A stretch of 64,000 nt of DNA from Thiohalomonas denitrificans (GTDB lineage: Bacteria > Pseudomonadota > Gammaproteobacteria > Thiohalomonadales > Thiohalomonadaceae). Positions 50,127 through 59,939 of the stretch are shown one piece after another (the stretch's first letter is position 1; the number at the start of each line of letters is the position of its first letter). A program made the translations under genes and the position numbers. Where the stretch lies: the NCBI RefSeq assembly GCF_900102855.1, contig NZ_FMWD01000004.1, forward strand, positions 323,627 through 387,626. The letters are read 5' to 3'. The notes beneath the pieces are model-generated. The model was not told where the DNA came from and did no database searches. It saw nothing but the letters and a program-made list of their open reading frames with translations.

Positions 50127-52172
50127 ATGGTGCACCGCAATCGTCTCGCCAAAGAAACCAGTCCCTACCTGCTCCAGCACGCCGACAATCCGGTGGATTG
50201 GTATCCGTGGGGGGACGAGGCGTTGGGCCGGGCGCGTCGAGAGGACCGCCCGATTCTGCTCTCGATCGGCTACTCGGCCTGTCACTGGTGCCATGTCATG
50301 GCCCATGAATCGTTCGAGAATCCGGAAACCGCTCACCTGATGAACGAGCATTTCGTGAACATCAAAGTGGACCGGGAGGAGCGTCCCGACCTCGACCGCA
50401 TCTACCAGACCGCCCACCAGTATCTCACCCGACGCCCCGGCGGATGGCCGCTGACGCTTTTCCTGACCCCCGACCAGATACCCTTCGCCGCCGGTACCTA
50501 TTTCCCGCCCAACCCGCGGCACGGCCTGCCTGCCTTCCCCGACATATTGCAGCGGGTGGCCGACTTCTTCCATGAACGGCGCGACGCCATCGAAGAGCAG
50601 AATGAATCCCTGCAAGAGGCGCTGCAGGGGGCGGTCGACTCCCGGGTGGCGGGGCTGCCCGACGACGGGCCGTTGCGCCGGGCGCGCCACGAGCTGGAGG
50701 CGAATTTTGATCACGAGCATGGCGGACTCGGGACGGCACCGAAATTTCCGCACGCCCATTCCCACGCTTTCCTGCTGCGCCAGGCTGCCCGGCACAACGA
50801 CAACGAAGCGCGCGACATCGCCCTGAATTCACTCGCCGCGATGGTCAGCGGCGGGCTTTTCGACCAAATCGGCGGCGGTTTCTTCCGCTATGCAGTGGAC
50901 GCGCGCTGGGAGATCCCGCACTTCGAGAAGATGCTTTACGACAACGGCCCCCTGCTGAGTCTCTGCATCGACGCCTGGCAAGTGAGCGGCGAGGAGCGAT
51001 TCCGCCGGGCCGCCGTTCTGACCGCGGAGTGGGTGCTCCGTGAAATGCAGTCGCCCGAAGGGGGCTACTACGCCACGCTGGATGCCGACAGCGGCGGGCA
51101 GGAGGGCGGATTCTACCTGTGGACCCGTGAGGCGGCCCGGGAAGCACTGGAGCCGGACGACTTCCGGCTGGCCGCGGCAGCCTACGGACTCGATCAGTCA
51201 GCGAATTTCGAAGGTCAGTGGCACCTGACCCGTCGCCCTTCCATCGAAGCACTGGCGGAGAGCTTCGACATGGCCTCATCAAAACTGGAGCGGCGCCTTG
51301 AGGCGATACGCCAGCGGCTGTTCGCCGCGCGAGAGCAGCGGCAGCGGCCCGGCCGTGATGAAAAGGTGCTCACCAGCTGGAACGGGCTGATGATCAGCGC
51401 CATGGCCGACGCCGGCCGGCGTCTGAACGAACCGCGCTTCACCGCATCGGCCGAGCGAGCCCTGGATTTCATCCGGACCCGGTTGACCGACAACGGCAGA
51501 CTGATGGCGGTCTACAAAGATGGCCAGGCGCGGCTATCGGGCTATCTCGACGACTACGCCTTTCTGGCCGATGGCGTCGTATCACTGCTCGAAGCGCGCT
51601 GGCGCGATGGTGATCTCAACTTTGCACTCGACCTCACTGAAACCCTTCAGGAGCATTTTCAGGACCACGAGGCCGGCGGTTTCTTTTTTACGGCCGATGA
51701 TCATGAAGCCCTGATCCTGCGGCCCAAGCCCTTCATGGATGAGTCTACGCCCTCCGGAAACGGCATCGCGGCACGGGCGCTGCTGACACTTGGGCACCTG
51801 ACCGGGCGTACCGATTTACTGGACGCGGCGGAGGAGACGCTTCAGGCCGGCTGGAACAGTTTAAGCGAGGTGCCCTCCATCCATGGTGCGCTGCTGCATG
51901 CCCTTGAAGACTACCTGATGCCGCCACAACAGGTAATCCTGCGAGGTGAGGATCGAGGCCTGCAGGAGTGGCAGGATCGACTGGCCGGGCACTTCGCTCC
52001 CCACCGCCTGGTGTTTTCCATCCCTGCCGGGGCCCGCGATCTTCCGGGCCTGCTCGCGGAACGTCCTGCGGACGGCGGGCAGCTTGCCTATGTCTGCGGT
52101 GCCCATCGCTGCGCACCGCCGGTACGCGATTTCGAGGCCCTGGAGCGCACTCTCGAGCGCACCGGGACCTGA
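50127..52172 (+). CDS. DUF255 (YyaL/SSP411-type) protein with thioredoxin-like N-terminus
   Basis: A 681-aa cytoplasmic protein. ATG 50127 has CAGGAG upstream; the earlier in-frame start at 50091 is weaker. The N-terminal thioredoxin-like domain carries [29 protein letters not shown] and the CHWC motif [21 protein letters not shown] large (alpha/alpha)6 barrel follows (LVDNLT-like repeats such as [57 protein letters not shown]). The family occurs from bacteria to human SPATA20 but its activity is not established. It stands alone on this strand. Confidence 0.93.
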   Translation: MVHRNRLAKETSPYLLQHADNPVDWYPWGDEALGRARREDRPILLSIGYSACHWCHVMAHESFENPETAHLMNEHFVNIKVDREERPDLDRIYQTAHQYLTRRPGGWPLTLFLTPDQIPFAAGTYFPPNPRHGLPAFPDILQRVADFFHERRDAIEEQNESLQEALQGAVDSRVAGLPDDGPLRRARHELEANFDHEHGGLGTAPKFPHAHSHAFLLRQAARHNDNEARDIALNSLAAMVSGGLFDQIGGGFFRYAVDARWEIPHFEKMLYDNGPLLSLCIDAWQVSGEERFRRAAVLTAEWVLREMQSPEGGYYATLDADSGGQEGGFYLWTREAAREALEPDDFRLAAAAYGLDQSANFEGQWHLTRRPSIEALAESFDMASSKLERRLEAIRQRLFAAREQRQRPGRDEKVLTSWNGLMISAMADAGRRLNEPRFTASAERALDFIRTRLTDNGRLMAVYKDGQARLSGYLDDYAFLADGVVSLLEARWRDGDLNFALDLTETLQEHFQDHEAGGFFFTADDHEALILRPKPFMDESTPSGNGIAARALLTLGHLTGRTDLLDAAEETLQAGWNSLSEVPSIHGALLHALEDYLMPPQQVILRGEDRGLQEWQDRLAGHFAPHRLVFSIPAGARDLPGLLAERPADGGQLAYVCGAHRCAPPVRDFEALERTLERTGT

Positions 52173-52234
52173 GAATCATCACCCTCGTGAGCGGGCACCT
52201 CCCTGCCCGGGGTACGCACTCCGGGCTGGTGCTC

Positions 52235-53167
52235 CTACAGGTGGTAGCCGAACGCCTCGTGGAAACGGGCCTTGAACTCGTCCTGGCTGAAGCGGTGATT
52301 CTGGGTGCCGTGCTGTTCGACCTTGATCGCTCCCATCAGTGAGGCGACACGTCCGGTGGTCTCCCAGTCCATGTCATTGACGAGGCCGTGGAGCAGACCC
52401 GCTCGATAGGCATCACCACAACCGGTGGGATCATTGATGCCGCGCACCGGCGCCGCAGGGATCTCGTAGCGGTGCTTCGGCGTATAGATATAGGAGCCCT
52501 TGCCACCGCGAGTGACAATGAAGGCCTCGACCTGTTCAGCGATCTCGTGAGGGCTCTTGCCGGTACGCTCTTCGATCAATTGCGCCTCGTAGTCATTGGC
52601 CGCCAACCAGGTGGCCTGTTCGACGAAACGCATCAAGTCGTCGCCATTGAACATCGGCAGGCCCTGGCCCGGATCGAAGATAAAGGGGATGCCTGCCTCG
52701 GCGAACTGTTCGGCGTGCTCGATCATGCCGTCGCGGCCATCGGGCGCGACGATGCCGATTTGAACATCCTCCGCCTCGCCGACACTCTTTTCATGGGCAA
52801 AACCCATGGCGCCCGGATGGAAGGCCGTGATCTGGTTGTCATCCTGATCCGTCGTAATGAAGGCCTGGGCGGTATAGGTATTGTCCAGCACCTTGATATG
52901 ACGGGTGTCGATGCCCTGTTGCTGCATCCAGTCCCCGTAGGGGTCGAAGTCGCGACCGACGGTGGCCATGGGCAGCGGTGCGCCGCCGAGCAGCTTGAGG
53001 TTGTAGGCGATATTACCGGCGCAGCCGCCAAACTCCTTGCGCATGTCCGGCACCAGGAACGAGACGTTCAGCAGGTGAACCTTGTCCGGCAGGATGTGAT
53101 TCTTGAAGCGGTCGTGAAAGACCATAATGGTGTCATACGCGATGGAGCCGCAGATCAATGCCGACAT
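52235..53167 (-). CDS. PfkB-family carbohydrate/nucleoside kinase (adenosine-kinase-like)
   Basis: A 310-aa ribokinase-fold enzyme. The N-terminus ALICGSIAYDTIMVFHDRF and the glycine-rich FGGCAGNIAYNLKLLGG are typical of the family. The ATP/anion-hole motif NDPTGCGDAYRAGLLHGLV has the catalytic Asp. From memory, similar proteins annotated as adenosine kinase occur in sulfur-oxidising gammaproteobacteria. The phosphate acceptor cannot be decided from sequence. Confidence 0.85.
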   Translation of the reverse strand: MSALICGSIAYDTIMVFHDRFKNHILPDKVHLLNVSFLVPDMRKEFGGCAGNIAYNLKLLGGAPLPMATVGRDFDPYGDWMQQQGIDTRHIKVLDNTYTAQAFITTDQDDNQITAFHPGAMGFAHEKSVGEAEDVQIGIVAPDGRDGMIEHAEQFAEAGIPFIFDPGQGLPMFNGDDLMRFVEQATWLAANDYEAQLIEERTGKSPHEIAEQVEAFIVTRGGKGSYIYTPKHRYEIPAAPVRGINDPTGCGDAYRAGLLHGLVNDMDWETTGRVASLMGAIKVEQHGTQNHRFSQDEFKARFHEAFGYHL

Positions 53168-53242
53168 GGGTAATCCTTTTCTGAGGGTTCAAAAGCAGGA
53201 ACAACGTAGCGATAGCCCGCCCACAAGGCAAGAGCGATCGAA

Positions 53243-53629
53243 TCACCACCAGCGGTCGGCAATGAGCAGTGCCCAAATCACACCGGCATTGACCAGTGCC
53301 ATAAAGACCGCAGCGGAACCGATATCCTTGGCCCGGCCGGAGAGGGTGTGAATTTCCACCCCCACCCGATCAACCACGACTTCGATGGCGGAGTTGAGCA
53401 ACTCCACCACCAGAACCAGCAGGAGGCTGCCGATGAGCAGGGCCCGCTCGACCGCGGTCTGCCCCAGCCATACGGCGGCCGGCACCATGACGACCAGAGC
53501 AATTAGCTCGAGACGAAACGCCTCCTCGTAGGTCACGGCCGCCTTGAGGCCCTTCATGGAGTAGCCGAAGGCCTGAAAGACATGGGCCAGACCCCTACAG
53601 TCCGGCTTGTTGATTTCCTCCGGTTTCAC
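53243..53629 (-). CDS. dgkA: Diacylglycerol kinase, DgkA type
   Basis: A 128-aa integral membrane kinase that phosphorylates diacylglycerol for lipid recycling. It shows [20 protein letters not shown], three hydrophobic segments, and the signature [21 protein letters not shown] followed by [12 protein letters not shown]. Its ATG overlaps the gcvPB stop (ATGA), so it is translated with the glycine-cleavage genes and may come under the riboswitch, an unexpected pairing. Confidence 0.94.
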   Translation of the reverse strand: MKPEEINKPDCRGLAHVFQAFGYSMKGLKAAVTYEEAFRLELIALVVMVPAAVWLGQTAVERALLIGSLLLVLVVELLNSAIEVVVDRVGVEIHTLSGRAKDIGSAAVFMALVNAGVIWALLIADRWW

Positions 53630-55086
53630 GCCACCGGCTCCGGTTTCCAGGTCAGGTTCAGTTCGCGCGCCGCCTTCACATCGTCCAGGCGTTTGACGGG
53701 TAGCGTGTGGGGTGCGGAGGTGACGATTTCCGGATTATCCCGTGCCTCGTTACGGATGGCCGCCATCGCCGCGACAAAGGCATCCAGGGTTTCGCGGCTT
53801 TCCGTCTCGGTGGGTTCGATAAGGAAACACTCGGGCACCAGCAGCGGAAAATAGGCGGTCGGGGCGTGCTGCCCGTAGTCCAGCAGGCGCTTGGCAAAGT
53901 CCATGGCCGAAACGCCGTACGTCTTTGCCTCATGCTTCAGCGTAAGAACGAATTCGTGGGTCGCACGCCGATCCGGAAAGGGCATTTCGAAGCCTTCCGC
54001 CTGGAGACGAGCCATCAGGTAATTGGCATTGAGCGTTGCGAAGCCCGCCACCCGTTCCATGCCCTCGCGACCCAGCATGCGCGCATAGACATAGGCGCGC
54101 AGCAGCACACCGATATTGCCCATGAAGGCCGACAGCCGGCCGATGCTCTGCGGCCTTTCGGATTCGGTGACCCAGCGGTATTCGCGGCCATCGTGATCCA
54201 CCATCGGCACCGGCAGGAAGGGCTCCAGCCGTTCGCTGACCACTACCGGGCCGGCACCGGGCCCGCCGCCGCCGTGAGGGGTCGAGAAAGTCTTGTGGAC
54301 ATTCAGATGCACCACATCGAAACCCATGTCGCCGGGCTTCACCTTGCCGAGAATGGCGTTGAGATTGGCACCATCGTAATAGAGCAGCCCTCCGGCCTCG
54401 TGAACGATCTTGGCAATCTCCAGGATACGCCGGTCGAAAACCCCCAGAGTGGAGGGATTGGTGAGCATGATGCCGGCGGTCTGTGGTCCGACCACCTCCC
54501 GCAGGGCCTCCACATCCACATCGCCGCTCGGGTCGGTGGGGATCTCGCGCACCTTGTAGCCGCACATGACGGCGGTAGCCGGATTGGTGCCGTGGGCGGC
54601 ATCGGGGACCAGGATTTCACTGCGAGTCTCATCGCCGCGTGCGTCGTGCCAGGCGCGAATCATCGCCACCCCGGCAAACTCGCCCTGGGCGCCCGCCATC
54701 GGGGTCAGCGAGCAGGCGGCCATGCCGGTGACCTGCTTCAGCATCTCCTGCAATTCGAACAGGCAGGCCATCACTCCCTGCCCGTGACTGGAGGCCGGAG
54801 CGTGCGGGTGCCGCCCGAGGAAGCCGGGCAGCATCGCCTGGGCATTGGCCCCGCGCGGGTTGTATTTCATGGTGCAGGAACCCAGCGGATAGAACTGTGT
54901 ATCGATGGAGAAGTTCTTCTGCGAAAGCCGCGTGTAGTGGCGCACCGCCTGCAGCTCAGAGACCTCCGGCAGGGTCGGGCGCCCCTTGCGCCGCAGGTGC
55001 GCGGGAATATCGTCCGCCGACGGTGCCTCCGCCGGTGCCTGGGCTCCGTTAAAACGGCCCGATTGGGACTGTTCGAATATCAGCAT
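53626..55086 (-). CDS. gcvPB: Glycine dehydrogenase (decarboxylating) subunit 2, P-protein
   Basis: A 486-aa PLP-dependent half of the glycine cleavage P-protein, which decarboxylates glycine and loads the aminomethyl group on GcvH. Features are [17 protein letters not shown] and the PLP lysine in [19 protein letters not shown]. In E. coli P-protein is a single chain; here it is split with subunit 1, as in many bacteria. A 7-bp repeat element lies between it and gcvPA. The stop overlaps dgkA. Confidence 0.95.
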   Translation of the reverse strand: MLIFEQSQSGRFNGAQAPAEAPSADDIPAHLRRKGRPTLPEVSELQAVRHYTRLSQKNFSIDTQFYPLGSCTMKYNPRGANAQAMLPGFLGRHPHAPASSHGQGVMACLFELQEMLKQVTGMAACSLTPMAGAQGEFAGVAMIRAWHDARGDETRSEILVPDAAHGTNPATAVMCGYKVREIPTDPSGDVDVEALREVVGPQTAGIMLTNPSTLGVFDRRILEIAKIVHEAGGLLYYDGANLNAILGKVKPGDMGFDVVHLNVHKTFSTPHGGGGPGAGPVVVSERLEPFLPVPMVDHDGREYRWVTESERPQSIGRLSAFMGNIGVLLRAYVYARMLGREGMERVAGFATLNANYLMARLQAEGFEMPFPDRRATHEFVLTLKHEAKTYGVSAMDFAKRLLDYGQHAPTAYFPLLVPECFLIEPTETESRETLDAFVAAMAAIRNEARDNPEIVTSAPHTLPVKRLDDVKAARELNLTWKPEPVA

Positions 55087-55101
55087 GTTGTCTCGGCTAT
55101 C

Positions 55102-55182
55102 AGTAGCTAGTAGCTAGTGGCTAGTAGCGAGGGGGCGGACGTAGGGGGGGTTCCTAGCCACTCGTAACTCGCAACTCGCAAC
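55102..55182. repeat. Heptanucleotide array element 3, between gcvPA and gcvPB
   Basis: On the minus strand, GAGTTGC, GAGTTGC, GAGTTAC and GAGTGGC units begin at the gcvPA stop. After about 25 bp of C-rich core, the inverted units (CTACTAG, CCACTAG, CTACTAG) follow. It is the shortest example of the arrangement also found after the trans-sulfuration gene and the rlmI-like gene. Confidence 0.8.
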
Positions 55183-56592
55183 TCAAATCGTTCCCTCGGG
55201 GGGACGCAGTTTGGTGCAGGCGGGCCCGCGGTTGCGGTCCAGGATGCGCTCCAGATGGCGGCCATACTCTTCGATATCCGCTTCGCCGTGTTTCTCGGTG
55301 GCGCACACCAGGATGCAGTTTTCCAGTTCGGGGTAATCCTCCGCCAGCGGATAACCGGCCAGGACATCCTGGGCGCCGAGGGCGCGAATCACGGTATCCA
55401 CCGGCACCGGCAGACGCAGCACGGTTTCGTGGAACACCGGCCCCTCGAACACCCGCTGCACGCCTTCTACCCTTGTCAGGCGCTCCACCAGTGCTCCGGT
55501 GTTGGCATGACAAGCGCCCGCCACCCGTTCGAGCCCTCGGGGACCGAGCAGGGCCATGTGAATAGTGGCAGCGGCGGCCAGCAGTCCCTGGTTGGTGCAG
55601 ATGTTGGAGGTCGCCTTGGAGCGGCGGATGTGCTGCTCACGGGCCTGCAGGGTCAGCGTGAAACCGGGGCGTCCCTCGCTGTCCAGCGTCTTGCCGACCA
55701 CCCGTCCGGGCATCTGCCGTACGTAAGCCTGCTTGCAGGCCATGAAGCCGAAGTAGGGACCACCCGAGGCGAGCGGCGCACCCAGCGGCTGACCCTCGCC
55801 GCAGGCGATATCGGCGCCCTTGGCACCCCATTCACCCGGCGGCTTGAGCAGCGCCAGGGCGACAGGGTTGACCACCGCGATGGCAAGTGCGCCATGGGCA
55901 TGCGCCCAGTCCGTGAGCGCATCCACCTCTTCCAGTCGCCCGAAAAAGTTGGGCTGCGGGATCACCACAGCGGCCATCCCCTCCTCCAGCAAGGGCTCCA
56001 GAGACTCGACGGCGGTTATTCCCGACTCGGGTTCATAGGGGACCTCGACCAGTTCGATGCCCTGGTTTCGCACGAGGGTATGGACGGTCTGGCGATAGGC
56101 CGGGTGTACCGTGGCAGGTATCAAAATGCGCCGTGACTTGTCCTTGCGATTAGCCCGCACCGCCATCAAAACCGCTTCGGCGAGTGCCGACGCGCCGTCA
56201 TAGAGCGATGCGTTGGAGACATCGAGACCATTGAGGCTGGCGATCATGGTCTGGTACTCATAGACCAGTTGCAGGGTGCCCTGGCTCGCCTCCGCCTGAT
56301 AGGGCGTGTAGGCGGAATAGAACTCACCGCGGGTAACGATCTCCCAGACGGCCGCGGGAACGTGATGGTCGTAGGCGCCGGCGCCGATGAAACAGGCGGG
56401 CAGCCCATCCTCGGCGGCGCGCTCCTGCATCAGCCGCCCGATCTCCATCTCGTTCAGGCCGGCCGAGAGTTCATTCAGACCGTCGCTGCGCAGTTCCGCC
56501 GGGATCTCGTCAAAAAGGGCCTCGATAGTGTCGACGCCGACCGTCTCCAGCATGGCCTTCACATCAGCTTCGGTATGGGGAATAAACGGCAT
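55183..56592 (-). CDS. gcvPA: Glycine dehydrogenase (decarboxylating) subunit 1
   Basis: A 469-aa non-catalytic half of the P-protein. The N-terminus [20 protein letters not shown] is typical. Further features are [59 protein letters not shown] and a C-terminal small domain. It follows gcvH by 1 bp and precedes gcvPB. Confidence 0.95.
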   Translation of the reverse strand: MPFIPHTEADVKAMLETVGVDTIEALFDEIPAELRSDGLNELSAGLNEMEIGRLMQERAAEDGLPACFIGAGAYDHHVPAAVWEIVTRGEFYSAYTPYQAEASQGTLQLVYEYQTMIASLNGLDVSNASLYDGASALAEAVLMAVRANRKDKSRRILIPATVHPAYRQTVHTLVRNQGIELVEVPYEPESGITAVESLEPLLEEGMAAVVIPQPNFFGRLEEVDALTDWAHAHGALAIAVVNPVALALLKPPGEWGAKGADIACGEGQPLGAPLASGGPYFGFMACKQAYVRQMPGRVVGKTLDSEGRPGFTLTLQAREQHIRRSKATSNICTNQGLLAAAATIHMALLGPRGLERVAGACHANTGALVERLTRVEGVQRVFEGPVFHETVLRLPVPVDTVIRALGAQDVLAGYPLAEDYPELENCILVCATEKHGEADIEEYGRHLERILDRNRGPACTKLRPPEGTI

Positions 56593-56593
56593 G

Positions 56594-56977
56594 TCAGTGC
56601 TCTTCTATCATCCCGTTATAGGCATCCGCATCGAGCAGTTCGGAGAGATCGCCCGATGGGCGCATGCGGAACAGCCAGCCCTCGCCGTACGGGTCCTGGT
56701 TCACCCGCTCGGGTGCATCCTCGAGTTGCTCATTGACCGCCGTGATCTCGCCATCCACCGGCGCGTAGATATCCGATGCGGCCTTTACCGACTCCACCAC
56801 GGCACTGTCATCGCTGGCACCCACACTGCTGCCCACTTCAGGCAACTCGACGAACACCATGTCGCCCAGCAGCTCCTGGGCATGATCAGTGATGCCCACG
56901 GTTATCGTGCCATCCGCTTCGTTGCGGACCCATTCATGGGACTTGGTGTACTTCAGTTCGGTAGGCACATTGCTCAT
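56594..56977 (-). CDS. gcvH: Glycine cleavage system H protein
   Basis: A 127-aa lipoyl-carrier protein. ATG 56977 has GGGAG upstream at good spacing, and the upstream open frame is not supported. It reads [40 protein letters not shown] and [16 protein letters not shown], with the lipoylated Lys in the last stretch. It carries the aminomethyl group between the P and T proteins. LipA, which makes its cofactor, is in the same operon. Confidence 0.96.
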   Translation of the reverse strand: MSNVPTELKYTKSHEWVRNEADGTITVGITDHAQELLGDMVFVELPEVGSSVGASDDSAVVESVKAASDIYAPVDGEITAVNEQLEDAPERVNQDPYGEGWLFRMRPSGDLSELLDADAYNGMIEEH

Positions 56978-57070
56978 CGTTTTTCTCCCTGCCGGTTCAG
57001 TTCGGTTACGGACGGCGAACCCGGCGCACGACCAAGCGTGCCACCGTTCGCCCAATGCTTCAATTACGGC

Positions 57071-57133
57071 AACCACAGAGAACACAGAGCATACAAAGGT
57101 CTCTCTCTGTTTTTCTCCGTGGCCTCTGTGGTC
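57071..57133. repeat. 9-mer inverted-array element between gcvT and gcvH
   Basis: AACCACAGAGAACACAGAG and the inverted CTCCGTGGCCTCTGTGGTC lie only 25 bp apart, making a strong 19-bp hairpin with three or four mismatches. It is the smallest family member here and could act as a transcript stabiliser or weak terminator inside the operon. Confidence 0.7.
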
Positions 57134-57148
57134 AAACAGTCAAACCAT

Positions 57149-58234
57149 TCAAACCGCCGCTTTACCACCGCGGACGAAGGGCGGCTTGACTACCCGGGCG
57201 GCCAGGCGCCGGCCGCGGATCTCGACCTCGACCCGCTCGATCACGCCGACCGGCATCCGGGCCAGAGCCACCGCAACGCCGAGGGTAGGAGCGAAGCTTC
57301 CGCTGGTGGTTTCACCTTCACCGAGCCCCTCGACATACACTTTTTGGTGCGGGCGCAGAACTCCCCTCTCTTCCAGGACCAGCCCCATCAGCTGCGCCGC
57401 CGGCCCCTCTTTGCGCTGCTGTTCGAGAACGCCGCGGCCGATGAAATCCCGATCCGCCGGCTCGAAGGCCACGGTCCAGGTTAGACCGGACTCCAGAGGC
57501 GATACGCCCTCGTCCATGTCCTGGCCATAGAGGTTCATGCCGGCTTCCAGGCGCAAGGTATCGCGGGCGCCGAGGCCGCAGGGGAGCACACCGACATCAG
57601 CGAGCCGGCGCCAGACCTCCTCGACCTGGTCGGCCGGCACCACCAGTTCATAGCCGTCCTCGCCGGTATAACCGGTGCGGGCGATAAAGATACCGTCGAC
57701 CTCCGTGGCACTGAATCGCTTGAGCCCGCGCGCCGGTTCGGCGCATTCGCCCAACACGGTATGGACCCGCTCCCGCGCCTCGGGTCCCTGAACCGCGATC
57801 ATGGCCAAATCGTCCCGCTCGACCACGTCGACGCCGTAGTCATCGACAAACCGGCGCAGCCAGCCGATATCCTTCTGCCGAGTGCCGGCGTTCACCACCA
57901 GGCGATACCACAGGTCGTCGAGATAGAAGACGATCAGGTCATCGATCACTCCGCCGTGTTCATTGAGCATGCAGGTATAAAGCGCCCTGCCCGGCGTGCC
58001 GTCGAGCCGGGCCACGTCGTTGGCCAGCAGGTAGCGCAGGTACTCCCGCGCCCGGGCACCCTCCACATCCACCACGCACATATGGGAGACGTCGAACATC
58101 CCCGCACTGCGGCGCACCGCGTGGTGCTCCTCGATCTGCGAACCGTAGTGGATCGGCATATCCCAGCCGGCAAAATCCACCATCTTGGCCCCCAGGGCCA
58201 CATGCTGCTCGTAAAGCGGCGTCTTCTTACCCAA
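57149..58234 (-). CDS. gcvT: Glycine cleavage system T protein (aminomethyltransferase)
   Basis: A 361-aa tetrahydrofolate-dependent aminomethyltransferase. I place the start at TTG 58234 (GGGGAG about 6 nt upstream), giving the usual N-terminus GKKTPLYEQHVALGAKMVDF. A GTG at 58261 would add nine residues through that ribosome site. Motifs are AGWDMPIHYGSQIEEHHAVR, AGMFDVSHMCVVDVEG and RTGYTGEDGYELVV. It follows lipA and precedes gcvH. Confidence 0.93.
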   Translation of the reverse strand: MGKKTPLYEQHVALGAKMVDFAGWDMPIHYGSQIEEHHAVRRSAGMFDVSHMCVVDVEGARAREYLRYLLANDVARLDGTPGRALYTCMLNEHGGVIDDLIVFYLDDLWYRLVVNAGTRQKDIGWLRRFVDDYGVDVVERDDLAMIAVQGPEARERVHTVLGECAEPARGLKRFSATEVDGIFIARTGYTGEDGYELVVPADQVEEVWRRLADVGVLPCGLGARDTLRLEAGMNLYGQDMDEGVSPLESGLTWTVAFEPADRDFIGRGVLEQQRKEGPAAQLMGLVLEERGVLRPHQKVYVEGLGEGETTSGSFAPTLGVAVALARMPVGVIERVEVEIRGRRLAARVVKPPFVRGGKAAV

Positions 58235-58291
58235 AGTTATCTCCCCAATTTTCGAAAACACCTGCCGCGATATTTCCTCTCCTGCGATCCG

Positions 58292-59188
58292 TTATTCCTC
58301 AGCGTGGTAGGAACTCCGAACCATCGCCCCCGCTTTCACCCAATCAAAGCCGAGATCCTTCGCCTCCGCCTCGTAGACGGCGAAGGTATCCGGGTGAACA
58401 TACTCCCGGACCGGCAAATGGTAGCGCGTCGGGCGCAGGTACTGGCCGAGCGCAAGGCGCTGGACGCCGATAGCACGCAGGTCCCGCATCACCTCGAGGA
58501 CCTCATCGAAGGTTTCGCCCAGGCCCAGCATGAGGGCCGACTTGGTCTGCACCCGCTCTTTCTTACCGGCTTGTTCCAGCAGCCGCAGGGAGCGTTCATA
58601 TTTTGCCCCTTTGCGCACGCTCCGATAGAGCGAGGGGACCGTCTCGACATTGTGTCCCCACACCAGCCGGTCATCCGGTCCGAGGGCGGCCATGACCCGC
58701 TCGATAGCCGGCTCCTGGCAGCCCCGAAAGTCGGGAGTGAGGAGTTCCAGGCCGATTCCGGAACGCCGTGCCAGCAGCTCCCGGCAGGTATCGGCGAAGA
58801 TACCGGCGCCGCCATCGTCCAGATCATCGCGGTTGACCGACGTGAGCACCACATAATCGAGTCCCAGACGCTGCACCGCTTCCGCCACCCGGGCCGGTTC
58901 GCCGGTATCCGTCAGCGGGGGGCGCCCGGTCTTCACCGCGCAAAACCCACAGGCGCGGGTACAGGTATCCCCCAGCAGCATGAAAGTCGCGGTGCCGCGA
59001 CTCCAGCATTCGCCCTGGTTGGGGCAGCGGGCCTCTTCGCAGACGGTATGCAGCCCCGGCCCGTGCACGGCATCCGCCGTAGAACCGTACGCCCCGCCAC
59101 CGAGAGACTGGCGAATCCAGGAGGGCATGCGCCCGGCATTGGGCGTAGCCGAGTGGTCAAACACCGGGATAACGGTTTCGCGTGGCAT
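58292..59188 (-). CDS. lipA: Lipoyl synthase
   Basis: A 298-aa radical SAM enzyme that inserts sulfur into octanoyl groups on GcvH and on 2-oxoacid dehydrogenases. ATG 59188 begins MPRETVIPVFDHSATPNAGR; the longer open frame starts in a repeat. The auxiliary cluster motif is CEEARCPNQGEC and the radical SAM motif CTRACGFCAV. The C-terminal RSSYHAEE contains the serine ligand motif. No lipB is adjacent. Placed first after the glycine riboswitch, it is co-induced with the H protein it modifies. Confidence 0.95.
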   Translation of the reverse strand: MPRETVIPVFDHSATPNAGRMPSWIRQSLGGGAYGSTADAVHGPGLHTVCEEARCPNQGECWSRGTATFMLLGDTCTRACGFCAVKTGRPPLTDTGEPARVAEAVQRLGLDYVVLTSVNRDDLDDGGAGIFADTCRELLARRSGIGLELLTPDFRGCQEPAIERVMAALGPDDRLVWGHNVETVPSLYRSVRKGAKYERSLRLLEQAGKKERVQTKSALMLGLGETFDEVLEVMRDLRAIGVQRLALGQYLRPTRYHLPVREYVHPDTFAVYEAEAKDLGFDWVKAGAMVRSSYHAEE

Positions 59189-59337
59189 GGCCCCATATCC
59201 AATCGAAAAAACATTTACCACAGAGTTCACAGAGGCATGTTTGCGCAGGCGCCCGCCGGCACCCTCTGCCCGCTCTCATGGCCCAAACAATAAGGCTGCT
59301 CGGCATTCACCCACGAATTCTGCAAAGGACCCCCAAC

Positions 59338-59380
59338 AAAAAAGGGGCGACAGAAAACGTATAGCGTTTTCTGTCGCCCC
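59338..59380 (-). terminator. Intrinsic terminator, expression platform of the glycine riboswitch
   Basis: GGGGCGACAGAAAACG and its exact complement CGTTTTCTGTCGCCCC form a 16-bp stem around a five-base loop. On the minus strand six T residues follow. It lies directly after the second aptamer and about 150 bp before lipA, so it would stop the transcript unless glycine binding changes the fold. Confidence 0.88.
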
Positions 59381-59547
59381 TCTGTCCTTTCACCTGAGAG
59401 TTTTCTCTCTCCGTCGGTGGGCTTTTGCCTCTCTCCAGAGTCGACCGATACCCCGCGGTCCTTCTGCCTGAGCGATTCCGGGCGGGTTGCGCCTTCGGCG
59501 GCGGCCATCGAGGCCGGGGCCTCTGCCGCGCTCTCCCGCGGGGAGCA
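59381..59547 (-). promoter_or_regulatory. Tandem glycine riboswitch
   Basis: Two aptamers are recognisable on the minus strand. Aptamer 1 runs from about 59545 (CGGGAGAGCGCGGC) to CGCTCAGGCAGAAGGACCGC. Aptamer 2 has CTGGAGAGAGGCAAAAGCCC, ACCGACGGAG and CTCTCAGGTGAAAGGACAGA. The GGAGAG, GCCGAAGG/GCAAAAGCC and CAGG-AAAGGAC elements match the glycine class. It controls lipA-gcvT-gcvH-gcvPA-gcvPB(-dgkA), probably turning the operon on when glycine is high. Confidence 0.93.
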
Positions 59548-59561
59548 TGGGTCGAACGGGG

Positions 59562-59589
59562 ACTATACCGTTTCACTCAGGCTTTGAAA
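59562..59589 (-). promoter_or_regulatory. Probable sigma-70 promoter of the glycine operon
   Basis: On the minus strand, TTTCAA (59589-59584) and TATAGT (59567-59562) are 16 bp apart. Transcription would start about 10 bases before the first aptamer. The -10 fits better than the -35. Confidence 0.55.
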
Positions 59590-59658
59590 AGAAAGCTCTG
59601 CCGATGGCGGAAGTAGAACATATCGGGCCAGGGCTCCTCTTGATGCACTTGCCCCTGC

Positions 59659-59744
59659 TGTCATTACGAGGAGCCCCAGCGACGAAGTAATCTCCTGCTC
59701 CCAAACCCTAGATTGCCGCGTCGCTGGGGCCCCTCGCAATGACG
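59659..59744. repeat. Inverted pair of REP-like units
   Basis: TGTCATTACGAGGAGCCCCA at the left and, after about 20 bp, the inverted GCGTCGCTGGGGCCCCTCGC with AATGACG form a long imperfect hairpin. The unit also occurs at 26614. It lies behind the riboswitch promoter, between the glycine operon and trkH. Confidence 0.7.
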
Positions 59745-59830
59745 GCTAACAGTTCACCGTTCATTCGGGGGACGGCTAACAGTTCATCGTTCATTCGGGG
59801 GACGGCTAACAGTTCATCGTTGATTCGGGG
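59741..59830. repeat. Three tandem copies of a 30-bp unit
   Basis: The unit GACGGCTAACAGTTCATCGT plus TCATTCGGGG occurs at 59741-59770, 59771-59800 and 59801-59830. The first copy has one change and the last copy one. The gap 59590-59939 otherwise shows only REP-like sequence. Confidence 0.88.
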
Positions 59831-59939
59831 CCACACAGCGCGGGTACCGCTCGCAATGGCCAAATGCTCCTCACTGACCCGGCGCTCTTGATCGGGAAGT
59901 GATACAGGTAGTGCTCCCCTGCCACCGGTCAGTCTGGTC

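Noticed and set aside
57761-59293. 510-codon open frame antisense to gcvT and lipA
   Set aside because: It covers two well-conserved genes and the repeat upstream of lipA; its composition is that of a shadow frame.
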